Made by a program: the position numbers and the translations under genes | Source of the DNA: Akkermansiaceae bacterium UBA2381 | GTDB taxonomy: Bacteria; Verrucomicrobiota; Verrucomicrobiia; Verrucomicrobiales; DEV007 | Assembly (NCBI GenBank): GCA_002344215.1 | Contig: DDSV01000040.1 | Location: 1 to 6,923, forward strand | Direction: 5' to 3' | DNA length: 6,923 bases | Shown: piece after piece, positions 1-6,349 of the stretch | Layout: each line of letters starts with the position of its first letter | Position numbering within the stretch: position 1 is the stretch's first letter | Notes under the pieces: generated by a model | Databases searched by the model: none | Told to the model about the DNA's origin: nothing | The model's input: the letters and a program-made list of their open reading frames with translations, nothing else

Positions 1-85
1 CGTCTTAGCCAAGGCCGCTGCCTAACCAAAAGTAATCAAGGCCCCTGACTGCGAATCCATATGGGACCCCAAAAAGTAAGCCATC

Positions 86-1426
86 ATGCGCCCGCCAGCC
101 CTCCTCACCCTCCTTTGCGCTCTGCTCGGCAGCGTCTGCCCGGCTCAGACAACCCAACTGCCAGCGGACGCCACGGCAGGTCAAGAGGCCAAGATCCAGC
201 TCCCCGGTGGGCTGACCATGCCCTTTTGCTACTGCCCGCCCGGCACCTTCACCATGGGCAGTCCGGCGGGAGAAAAGGGACGTCATCCACATGAAAACCA
301 GGTGCAGGTCAAGATCAGCAAAGGATTCTGGATGGCGCAGACGGAGATCACCCATGCGCAGTGGCTGGCGCTGACGTCAGGCAGCGGCTACGTCAATGCC
401 GCCCCCTTGAACGACCACCCGTATGATGCCGTTAGCTGGGAGGAGGCGCAGGGCTTCATCTCCCGCCTGAATCAGACCGTGAAGCTACCCGCGGGCTGGA
501 TCTTTGCCCTGCCCACGGAGGCTCAGTGGGAGTATGCCTGCCGCGCCGGCACGCAGATGCCCTTCAGCTTTGGCCACGTCCTCAATGGCACCGCCGCCAA
601 CAGTTCCGGCATCGACCCCTATGGCACCGAGGCGGTCGGCCCCTACCGGGGCAGGACCGTGCCCGTGGCCAGCTTTCCGCCCAATGCCTGGGGCCTCCAC
701 GACATGCATGGCAATGCCCTCGAGTGGTGCGAAGACGGCTGGGATGGCAAAACCAAACTGCCCGGCGGCACCGATCCCGTGGGCGATCCCAGCATTCCCA
801 CCCATGTCCGGCGTGGTGGCAACTGGGGCTCCACCGGTGAAGACTGCCGCGCCGCCAGCCGCCAGGTCATCGAAGGCTTGCCGACCTACCGCGACTGCAG
901 CGTCCGGCTCGCCATCGTTCCCTTCACACTCACCGACGACTATTTGGCCGTGCAAAAGGACTTCGCCCGCTTCCCCCTCATGAAACCCCAGACCGATGCT
1001 GCGGGAAACATGGTCTTCACCGAGACGGCCCTGAACGTCACGCCCCTGGTCCGCAGCGGCACGCGCATGGACGGCATCCGCTTCCAGGTAGAGCGCACGG
1101 GCGAAGCCCATGCCTTCGTCTGGGCCTTCAAGAAACCGGCCAATCTCAAGGGCTGGGGCATCGTGCCAGCCTCCGGCGTCATGCGCGGCTTCACCAGCTA
1201 CCAGGGGATCAAGAACGACTACATCCTCCAGGGCCTGCGCGGAGACTTGCTGGTCACCGGTCATGAATACCTCCTCCTCTTCCACTGGAAGGACGACGTC
1301 CCCACCACCCTCCGTGCAGGTCATCGCTTTGCCGAACTCCTCCCCGAGCCCGAAGGCACCTTCGATGGCAAAAAGATCCTTCGCACCCTGGTCAAGACCC
1401 AGGCGGGTTTGGATTCATTTAAGTAA
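86..1426 (+). CDS. Secreted FGE/SUMF1-fold protein with an unrecognised C-terminal domain
   Basis: 446 residues. The N-terminus reads as a Sec signal peptide: Arg2, hydrophobic core about 5-17, likely cleavage after the Cys-Pro-Ala at 18-20, so the product is probably periplasmic or exported. Residues about 40-280 form a formylglycine-generating-enzyme-like domain. Visible family motifs are LPTEAQWEYACRAGT (142-156), HGNALEWCEDGW (208-219) and RRGGNW (242-247). True FGE oxidises a sulfatase Cys using two cysteines placed 2 and 7 residues after the aromatic residue of the GGSW-like motif. Here those positions are Ser249 and Cys254, so only one is kept and oxidase activity is unlikely; a binding or structural role is more probable. 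Residues 281-446 match no family I recognise. The ATG at 86 is chosen because it gives the signal peptide directly; the upstream AAAAAG is a weak ribosome site. No sulfatase gene lies nearby. The gene converges on the minus-strand operon. The fold is well supported; the function is unknown. Confidence 0.9.
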   Translation: MRPPALLTLLCALLGSVCPAQTTQLPADATAGQEAKIQLPGGLTMPFCYCPPGTFTMGSPAGEKGRHPHENQVQVKISKGFWMAQTEITHAQWLALTSGSGYVNAAPLNDHPYDAVSWEEAQGFISRLNQTVKLPAGWIFALPTEAQWEYACRAGTQMPFSFGHVLNGTAANSSGIDPYGTEAVGPYRGRTVPVASFPPNAWGLHDMHGNALEWCEDGWDGKTKLPGGTDPVGDPSIPTHVRRGGNWGSTGEDCRAASRQVIEGLPTYRDCSVRLAIVPFTLTDDYLAVQKDFARFPLMKPQTDAAGNMVFTETALNVTPLVRSGTRMDGIRFQVERTGEAHAFVWAFKKPANLKGWGIVPASGVMRGFTSYQGIKNDYILQGLRGDLLVTGHEYLLLFHWKDDVPTTLRAGHRFAELLPEPEGTFDGKKILRTLVKTQAGLDSFK

Positions 1427-1668
1427 TCACTCTCTCGTATCTTTGAGCATCTCTGACTGAAAAGATTGGCCTCAAAAAAACGCAAGGAGACGCAAAGAAA
1501 GAAGTGATTCCAATCTCCCAGGAATCAAATACGTGAACTTCAATGTCGTATCCTTTTTAACGTATTTCACACGCCAAAAAAAAACGTGCACAGCCCCGCA
1601 GAAGGACTGTGCACGCTCGGTTAGTGCTTGCCACCGGAGCGGCATCACTTTCTGGTCAAAGTTTTGGC
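1427..1668. other. Convergent intergenic region with A-tracts and small inverted repeats
   Basis: The region separates the end of the plus-strand secreted protein from the end of the minus-strand operon. It is visibly more AT-rich than the flanking genes. It contains a near-repeat (ACGCAA at 1480-1485 and 1490-1495, followed by purines), a 6-bp inverted repeat (1506-1511 with 1521-1526), and an 8-bp inverted repeat with a 25-nt loop (1527-1534 with 1560-1567). The minus-strand terminator at 1576-1615 also lies here. I see no hairpin plus T-run that would terminate the plus-strand gene, and no small gene. Confidence 0.6.
1576..1615 (-). terminator. Rho-independent terminator of the minus-strand operon
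   Basis: A perfect 9-bp stem (CGTGCACAG at 1585-1593 with CTGTGCACG at 1607-1615) encloses a 13-nt loop. On the minus strand it is followed directly by nine T residues (A run at 1576-1584 on the plus strand). It lies about 54 bp beyond the stop of the 1669-2037 ORF, so it would end transcription of that ORF and of the genes upstream of it. The plus-strand side has no T-run, so termination in the other direction is not supported. Confidence 0.9.
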
Positions 1669-2037
1669 TTAGAACTTGAAACGGACACCGGCCTGACCGC
1701 CGAAGACTTCATCAAAGCCATCGCTGTCATCCAGGCCGTAGCTGCCAGCGATGAAGAGGTCCACTTCAGGAGAAACTGCGAAGAGCAGCTTGGCGAAAGC
1801 GCTCCACTCGGACAGCGCCAGTTCATTGCTGGTGTAGTTCACACCGACATGGGTCTCGAAGGCACCCCACTTCATGCGAAAGTGTGGTGTCACATACACG
1901 CCCCACTCGTCTGTGTTGATATCGTCGAAATCAGCCAGGGAGAGGTTCGCGTAGTTCACACCTGCTTCAGCGACGAAGTGGATGTTGTTCGTGATCGGGA
2001 AGTAACCTGACGCGGAGATTAACGGCAAGAGCAGCAT
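1669..2037 (-). CDS. C-terminal part of an outer-membrane beta-barrel protein, probably a 5'-truncated remnant
   Basis: 122 residues from the first ATG. The sequence shows alternating polar and hydrophobic stretches typical of outer-membrane beta-strands, separated by acidic turns. It ends in GVRFKF; a terminal aromatic residue preceded by alternating residues is the usual barrel assembly signal. The start is wrong for a complete outer-membrane protein: there is no basic n-region or full signal peptide, and the first residues (MLLLPLISASGYFPITNN) look like the end of one strand and a turn. The frame is open for only 48 more bases upstream, where it meets the stop codon of the FGE-like gene in the same frame, so no room remains for the missing N-terminal half. 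The likely history is an outer-membrane protein gene cut at its 5' side when the operon arrived or was rearranged, leaving its 3' end and terminator. A small expressed protein cannot be excluded. Confidence 0.6.
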   Translation of the reverse strand: MLLLPLISASGYFPITNNIHFVAEAGVNYANLSLADFDDINTDEWGVYVTPHFRMKWGAFETHVGVNYTSNELALSEWSAFAKLLFAVSPEVDLFIAGSYGLDDSDGFDEVFGGQAGVRFKF

Positions 2038-2085
2038 TGTTTTCCCGCAGTCTTTGAATGAATACTGGTGCCATGGAAGTTGTAT

Positions 2086-3588
2086 TCAGCGTGACTCGGG
2101 AATAGTTGATTTGAGTGACAAGACCACGCGGAATCCGGTGGCAGGACTTCTAACGTCGGGATGGTGGTTATTTCGAATGCAACTTCGAAACATGAATTGA
2201 TCATCCCAACCATAACAAGCTCCCCTGATGACTCGATTTGGCAATTCCGCGTTCGTCCTCTCCTCACACCACTCCCACACGTTTCCACTCAAGTCGAAAA
2301 GGCCGAAATTGTTCGGAGGGTAGGTGCCCACGGGAGCTGTGTAGACGTACGCGTCCCGTATTTGATCGGACACCGCCCGCACGCCTCGCTCAACGCATTC
2401 GGCCCCTGCATAATTACCAAATCCAGAGGGAGGTGGCCAGATCTTCCCATCTGAATCCCAGGGAAAATCGGGAAGCTTACGATCTTTCTCGGACGGCAGC
2501 TTGGAGGGATCTTCTTTCCCGCCGATTCCGATTGCAAAGCTCCACTCATGATCGCTAGGGAGTCTGTAGCTGTCACCCAGAGTGATCCGCCCTGCTTTTC
2601 TTTCTTTTGTGGTCAACCATTCGCAGAAGGCAATGGCATCGTGCCAAGTCAACTTAACTGCCGGGTGGGTTGAATCCTGCGAGATATTTGGCTTGGGCCA
2701 TAAAGACCCGGTTTCAGTGGCAAAAGCAGAGAAATCTGCCACGCGTGTCTCCCAAATGCTAAACAGCACCGGCTGTTCATTTGTCGGGCCACCGGTAATC
2801 GGCACGGGCACAAATTTCATGCCGAGGCCATTCGCAAACGGCAGGTCTTTTGTCGCTTCGCTTGGGTCAGTGGTCGTAAGTCCGCTGTTTGGGTTCCATT
2901 GCAAGATGGTATTTCTAGGGCTGTCCAGCGTAGTGACGCTCATCACATCTCGCCGGTCGAGCACTCGCGTCTGTGCGTCCTGCCGCACCCAGAGCGTCGA
3001 GTCCAGATGGGCCGCGAAGGTGGTGTTAAGCCACTCCGTCAGTTGCTGCCGGGTGCCCGCCGCGCTGTCTTCTATCCCGAGCACCTCCGCGCCGGTTTTC
3101 TTGGCCAAGTCTTGTGCTTGCTCCCACGTGAGCGCCGCTTTGCTCACGCCAATAAACCCATCCCCATAGGGCCGGATCTCCGCGACGGACTCCAAATCCT
3201 CTTTGGTAGTCACTCCGTCGGCAATGAGCTGCGTGAAGTAGCTGTTGTTGATGATCTGGTTGGTAACATTCTGAAACGTATTCAAGATGTTCCCGCCATT
3301 CTTCGAGGCCAGAAAAAGAGCGACTCCGCCAATGGCAAGGAGAGCCACAACAGCGAGAACGAGCAGGTTCCGGCTCATACCCTGTTGAGTCCGTCGGGCA
3401 ACCCTCTCGGGAGTCGGATTTCCCCTTCCTTTCGGCGGCGCTTGCTTCGCCGGAACCAAAACCGGAGCCGGGACCTCGACGGCACCGCCGCAAGTGGGGC
3501 AGTCAAAGTGAGACGCACCCTCAAGCGCGCTGAGTGTTTCTGGATCGAGTTCCAGGTTTTGGGAGCAGTGGGGGCAGGCGATTTTCAT
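2086..3588 (-). CDS. Membrane-anchored FGE/SUMF1-fold protein with N-terminal zinc ribbon
   Basis: 500 residues. In order: a zinc ribbon (Cys5, Cys8, Cys30, Cys33); a Pro/basic linker; one transmembrane helix (about 75-94); an extracytoplasmic module (about 99-231) shared with the neighbouring kinase; and an FGE-like domain (about 250-492) with YRLPSDHEW (341-349), GNVWEWCEE (435-443), RVIRG (452-456) and GFRVV (485-489). The two catalytic FGE cysteine positions appear to be Trp461 and Met466, so formylglycine synthesis is unlikely; the C-type-lectin-type fold may bind a ligand. By topology the zinc ribbon is cytoplasmic and the FGE domain extracytoplasmic. The ATG at 3588 is chosen because it starts just before the zinc ribbon; no Shine-Dalgarno sequence is visible. 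It lies 33 bp after the kinase stop, so the two are probably co-transcribed. The 3' part is clearly poorer in GC than the kinase gene. Confidence 0.9.
   Translation of the reverse strand: MKIACPHCSQNLELDPETLSALEGASHFDCPTCGGAVEVPAPVLVPAKQAPPKGRGNPTPERVARRTQQGMSRNLLVLAVVALLAIGGVALFLASKNGGNILNTFQNVTNQIINNSYFTQLIADGVTTKEDLESVAEIRPYGDGFIGVSKAALTWEQAQDLAKKTGAEVLGIEDSAAGTRQQLTEWLNTTFAAHLDSTLWVRQDAQTRVLDRRDVMSVTTLDSPRNTILQWNPNSGLTTTDPSEATKDLPFANGLGMKFVPVPITGGPTNEQPVLFSIWETRVADFSAFATETGSLWPKPNISQDSTHPAVKLTWHDAIAFCEWLTTKERKAGRITLGDSYRLPSDHEWSFAIGIGGKEDPSKLPSEKDRKLPDFPWDSDGKIWPPPSGFGNYAGAECVERGVRAVSDQIRDAYVYTAPVGTYPPNNFGLFDLSGNVWEWCEERTNAELPNRVIRGACYGWDDQFMFRSCIRNNHHPDVRSPATGFRVVLSLKSTIPESR
2896..3249 (-). 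repeat. Duplicated extracytoplasmic module, copy in the FGE-like protein
   Basis: Encodes residues 114-231 of the FGE-like protein and aligns without a gap to residues 419-536 of the kinase (4266 down to 3913). By hand count about 54 of 118 residues are identical, best in the AEIRPYG.GFIGV core. A 19-nt exact match (TAGGGCCGGATCTCCGCGA, plus-strand reading) occurs at 3167-3185 and 4184-4202. Similarity continues at the same offset through the transmembrane helix. The W..A..LA...GA.VL pattern followed by a W-L and a later W-V recalls the first half of C-type-lectin-like domains; that assignment is inference. Confidence 0.8.
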
Positions 3589-3621
3589 ATCGAAGTTAAT
3601 GTGGGAAAAGAGAAAAGGAGG

Positions 3622-5520
3622 TCAATTTGGATTTTTCGAAAGCTTCATCGCCAGTTCAACACTCGCCGGGGCGAGCGTGGCAAAGGGCACCGTGAAAATC
3701 TGACCGTCCTCACGGCGGATGACGACGGCTTCTCCTGACACTTCGACGAACGCTGCCCGGATGATCCGGCCATCCCGACTGGTCCACTCGGGCGGAACGG
3801 TTTTCTCAGGTTCGGGAGCGGGCTGGCTTGGCGGGATCGCGGGGGATACCACTGATGTGATCGGTGCCAGAAAAGCCGTCTCACTCCGTGTCGTGCTTTG
3901 TGTTTCCACCTTCCAAAAGAGCAGCGCCTTTCGCGGCCCATCCAGATCGGGGTTGGAAACGACCTTCATCCCTTGAATGAGACTCGCTTGACCACTCTCC
4001 TCGACCCAGGCATCGGAGGTGAGATAGGCACTGTAGGAAGTCGTCAGCCAGGTGAGCAATTGCGTCCTCGATCCGGTCGTTTCCTCATCGACAGACAACA
4101 CGCTCGCCCCCGCCTCTTCCGCCAACTCCCGCACTTCCGTCCAGGATCGGGCTTCACGGGTGACACCGATGAATCCACCGCCGTAGGGCCGGATCTCCGC
4201 GATGATTTCCAGATCCTCGGCCGTCGCGAGACCGGCGGTGATGATCTGGGTGAAGTAGAAGTTGTTGGTTTCGCTTGTGTGGGTGTTCATTTCCGTGTTG
4301 ATAACATCCCCGGTCTTCCGGTTCGCGAGGAAGAAGACGAGGGCCCCGAGGATGAGGAGCGCCGTGCTGCCTAACACGAGCATTGTCGTGTTGAGACTGC
4401 GGGTGGTCTGCAGCATCGCCCACGTCGTCGCCGGATCATACAGCGGTTCATCGTCGTACCCGTGATCATCGTAGATCCCGGCCCGCGAAGATCGGGCTGT
4501 TGAGGTCGCGGCGGCGAGGGATACCCGGATCACCTCGTCTTTCGCCGGGACGATCACGGTTTGCGCCACCGGCTGGGTGAGGATGCTGACGAGATCGTTC
4601 CGCAATTCCTCCGCACTCTGGTAGCGTTGATCCCTGTCCTCCAACATCGCTCGATTGATGATCGCGTCGAGACGGGGATCGACTCCTGGAATCCTGACCG
4701 AAGGCATCTCAAAGGCACCGTAGGGTACCTTGCCGGTGAGCATGTGATAGAGCATGACGCCGACCGCATAGATATCGACCCGATGATCCAGCTCAACGCC
4801 CAGAGTGAGAGCCTCGGGAGCGAGGTAATTGGGCGTGCCCATGACGCTGCCGCTCAGGGTGAGTGCGGAGGGTTGTGCCGCATTCATCACCTTCGCGAGA
4901 CCGAAGTCCGCGACGCGCACTTGCCCGTCGTAGCCGACAATGACGTTGGCGGGTTTGATGTCGCGGTGAATGATGTCGTGGGTGTGGGCATAATGCAAGG
5001 CCTCGCAAACGTGGGAGGCGATGGCAATGGCGTCGGCCGAATGGATGCGACCCTCCTGCGAAATCATGGCCTGCACATCCATGCCCTCGACAAACTCCAT
5101 CACAAAATAGAGCAGGCCCTCGACCGTCTGGCCAAAATCGAAAACGGTGACGATGCCGGGATGTTTTAGTCGCGCCATCGCCCGGGCCTCCAGTTTGAAT
5201 CGGCCCGCGAAGTCCTGTCCCGCGCCAATGAGATCTCCTGGCAGAATTTTGATCGCGACCGAGCGGTCCAGATCCGCCTGCCGTCCCTGATAGACCGCAC
5301 CCATGCCGCCGCGACCGAGGAGGGACTTGATTTCGTATTGTGGCAGCATCATCGCAAGTTGTGCCGGACTCGGCGCATCCCAATGGCCTTTCGGGCCTGT
5401 CGGCATCATCACTCCGGCGATGAGGCAGGCCGGGCAGAGCCCGTGGGTGACTACGCCGAAATCACGCGCCCCGCACTTGCGGCAAGCGGGGAGAGAATCG
5501 GAATCGGATTGGGCGCTCAT
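3622..5520 (-). CDS. Membrane Ser/Thr protein kinase (PknB-like) with zinc ribbon, extracytoplasmic module and SHD1-like C-terminus
   Basis: 632 residues. A short zinc ribbon (Cys13, Cys16, Cys29, Cys32) precedes a complete Hanks-type kinase domain (about 62-312). Visible parts are the glycine loop GRGGMGAVY (69-77), Lys91 in VAIK, HRDIKPAN (185-192) with catalytic Asp187, DFG (205-207), the GTPNYLAPE activation segment (228-236) and DIYAVG (249-254). All key residues are present, so it should be an active ATP-dependent Ser/Thr kinase. An acidic juxtamembrane stretch leads to one transmembrane helix (about 379-399). Then come the extracytoplasmic module shared with the next gene (419-536), a Pro-rich linker and an SHD1-like domain (about 577-627: EWTSRDGR, REDGQIFTVPFATL). 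The kinase is cytoplasmic and the rest extracytoplasmic. The start is placed before the zinc ribbon; the purine-rich AGAAAGAGAG just upstream is a modest ribosome site. It lies 45 bp after the sigma-factor stop and 33 bp before the FGE-like gene, which suggests sigma factor and receptor partners. Confidence 0.96.
   Translation of the reverse strand: MSAQSDSDSLPACRKCGARDFGVVTHGLCPACLIAGVMMPTGPKGHWDAPSPAQLAMMLPQYEIKSLLGRGGMGAVYQGRQADLDRSVAIKILPGDLIGAGQDFAGRFKLEARAMARLKHPGIVTVFDFGQTVEGLLYFVMEFVEGMDVQAMISQEGRIHSADAIAIASHVCEALHYAHTHDIIHRDIKPANVIVGYDGQVRVADFGLAKVMNAAQPSALTLSGSVMGTPNYLAPEALTLGVELDHRVDIYAVGVMLYHMLTGKVPYGAFEMPSVRIPGVDPRLDAIINRAMLEDRDQRYQSAEELRNDLVSILTQPVAQTVIVPAKDEVIRVSLAAATSTARSSRAGIYDDHGYDDEPLYDPATTWAMLQTTRSLNTTMLVLGSTALLILGALVFFLANRKTGDVINTEMNTHTSETNNFYFTQIITAGLATAEDLEIIAEIRPYGGGFIGVTREARSWTEVRELAEEAGASVLSVDEETTGSRTQLLTWLTTSYSAYLTSDAWVEESGQASLIQGMKVVSNPDLDGPRKALLFWKVETQSTTRSETAFLAPITSVVSPAIPPSQPAPEPEKTVPPEWTSRDGRIIRAAFVEVSGEAVVIRREDGQIFTVPFATLAPASVELAMKLSKNPN
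3913..4266 (-). repeat. Duplicated extracytoplasmic module, copy in the kinase
   Basis: Encodes kinase residues 419-536, the counterpart of the segment at 2896-3249. The offset between the two proteins stays at 305 residues from the transmembrane helix (shared G, FLA and N-T positions) to the final Trp (536 against 231), so no insertion or deletion has occurred since the copies separated. At the DNA level most third positions differ, so the duplication is not recent. Confidence 0.8.
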
Positions 5521-5565
5521 ACTCTCTTTCTGAAAGGTCTCATGGAAAAGGTTGCAGGAAAAAGT

Positions 5566-6297
5566 TCAGCGATCACGCAGGGCTTCGAAGAGGATGGACA
5601 ATTCGTCGCGGACCGAGCCTCCGTCGTCCACCGTCCCGGCGACCTCCGCCTTGACGAGGATCTGGAAACGCTGCTTCAGGCGCGAGATGTCGCTTTTGAG
5701 GGTGTTCAGGTTCATTCCCAGTGAAGCCGCGAGAGCCTGCTGCTCGCCGTGTTCGGCCTCTCCTGTGAGCCAAGGTTTCAGGCGGTCGAAGATTTCCGCC
5801 TTGCCACCGACTGCGTATTCCGCCTGCAGAGTATCGAGGGCGTGGCCGAGCAGGGTGGTGGCCCATTGGCGGTCGAAGGCGACATCGGGCGGGCATTGGC
5901 CGGGATCGGCGATTGATTGAGCCGCCGTCTCGTCGAGGGAGAGTGGCTCCACTCCACCTCCCCGTTTCAGGCGCCGATGTGCGGCCCGCTCGTTGGCGAG
6001 GAAGTGTTTCACCGCCCCGAGAAGATAGGAGCGGAAGCGTCCCCGTTCGCGTTCGGCCCCGCCGATCGCTCCTCCCGCGAGCATCCCGGTGAAAAAGTCG
6101 TGAGCCGTCTCGCGGGCCTGGTCCGGGTCGCGTAATTCGTAGCGGAGAAACACGACGATGGGCTCGTAGTAGGCCTCGCACAAATCTGCGAGGGCACGTC
6201 GTCCGTCATCAGAGTCACTCTTGGCGTGACAGACACGCGACCAACGAGTCGTGTGAAAGTCTCTGGGAGAGGCGGGAATTCTCGGCGAGTCGGTCAT
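5566..6297 (-). CDS. ECF-type RNA polymerase sigma factor of the kinase-associated kind
   Basis: 243 residues from the preferred start. Region 2 covers about 38-111 (LCEAYYEPIVVFLRY, then HDFFTGML, then GRFRSYLLGAVKHFLANE). Region 4 covers about 150-222, with a helix-turn-helix near 197-218 (LAASLGMNLNTLKSDISRLK). The pattern FHTTRWSRV near the N-terminus, FRS.LL..KHFLANE in the middle and a DEL..LF.AL tail is that of ECF factors often found next to Ser/Thr kinases in Planctomycetota, Verrucomicrobiota and Acidobacteriota. The frame stays open 80 codons further upstream to an ATG at 6537, but those residues are Arg-rich and unlike sigma factors; the ATG at 6297 places the conserved FHTTRW motif at residues 14-19, as in relatives. 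No Shine-Dalgarno sequence is seen. There is no anti-sigma gene nearby; the kinase begins 45 bp after this stop and is the likely regulator. As first gene of the operon it could also control its own promoter. Confidence 0.9.
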   Translation of the reverse strand: MTDSPRIPASPRDFHTTRWSRVCHAKSDSDDGRRALADLCEAYYEPIVVFLRYELRDPDQARETAHDFFTGMLAGGAIGGAERERGRFRSYLLGAVKHFLANERAAHRRLKRGGGVEPLSLDETAAQSIADPGQCPPDVAFDRQWATTLLGHALDTLQAEYAVGGKAEIFDRLKPWLTGEAEHGEQQALAASLGMNLNTLKSDISRLKQRFQILVKAEVAGTVDDGGSVRDELSILFEALRDR

Positions 6298-6349
6298 GAG
6301 AGAAGGTGGATAGTCCCAGAAACGAACGCTTTGGGAAGAGAATTCTCGG
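6276..6349. repeat. Paired 10-nt direct repeat spanning the sigma-factor start
   Basis: GAATTCTCGG occurs at 6276-6285, inside the first codons of the sigma factor, and again at 6340-6349, about 43 bp upstream of its start codon. The second copy overlaps a perfect 10-bp palindrome, GAGAATTCTC (6338-6347). The position around a divergent promoter region makes an operator possible, but two 10-mers in about 7 kb could also be chance. Confidence 0.3.

Noticed and set aside
485..1324. 279-codon minus-strand open frame opposite the secreted FGE-fold gene
   Set aside because: It is a low-complexity Gly/Ala/Val translation antisense to a gene with clear domain motifs, as expected in GC-rich coding DNA.
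1480..1500. ACGCAA near-repeat as a CRISPR or dispersed repeat element
   Set aside because: Only two very short copies a few bases apart. It resembles simple purine-rich intergenic sequence, and no further copies were seen in the window.
1527..1567. 8-bp inverted repeat as a terminator for the plus-strand gene
   Set aside because: The 25-nt loop, AT-rich stem and lack of a T-run after it on the plus strand do not make a convincing terminator.
2086..2330. Variable region of a diversity-generating retroelement at the C-terminal end of the FGE-like gene
   Set aside because: FGE/lectin folds are known targets of such elements, but there is no reverse transcriptase, no template-repeat copy elsewhere in the window, and no dense run of AAY codons.
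3616..3621. Perfect AGGAGG on the plus strand between the kinase and FGE-like genes
   Set aside because: No start codon with a credible plus-strand gene follows at a suitable distance, and the flanking genes are on the minus strand.
2899..3738. 279-codon plus-strand open frame spanning the kinase/FGE-gene junction
   Set aside because: Antisense to two well-supported genes, with an Arg-rich composition and no recognisable domain.
4561..5169. 202-codon plus-strand open frame inside the kinase gene
   Set aside because: Antisense to conserved kinase motifs; its His/Asp/Gly-rich composition follows from the opposite strand.
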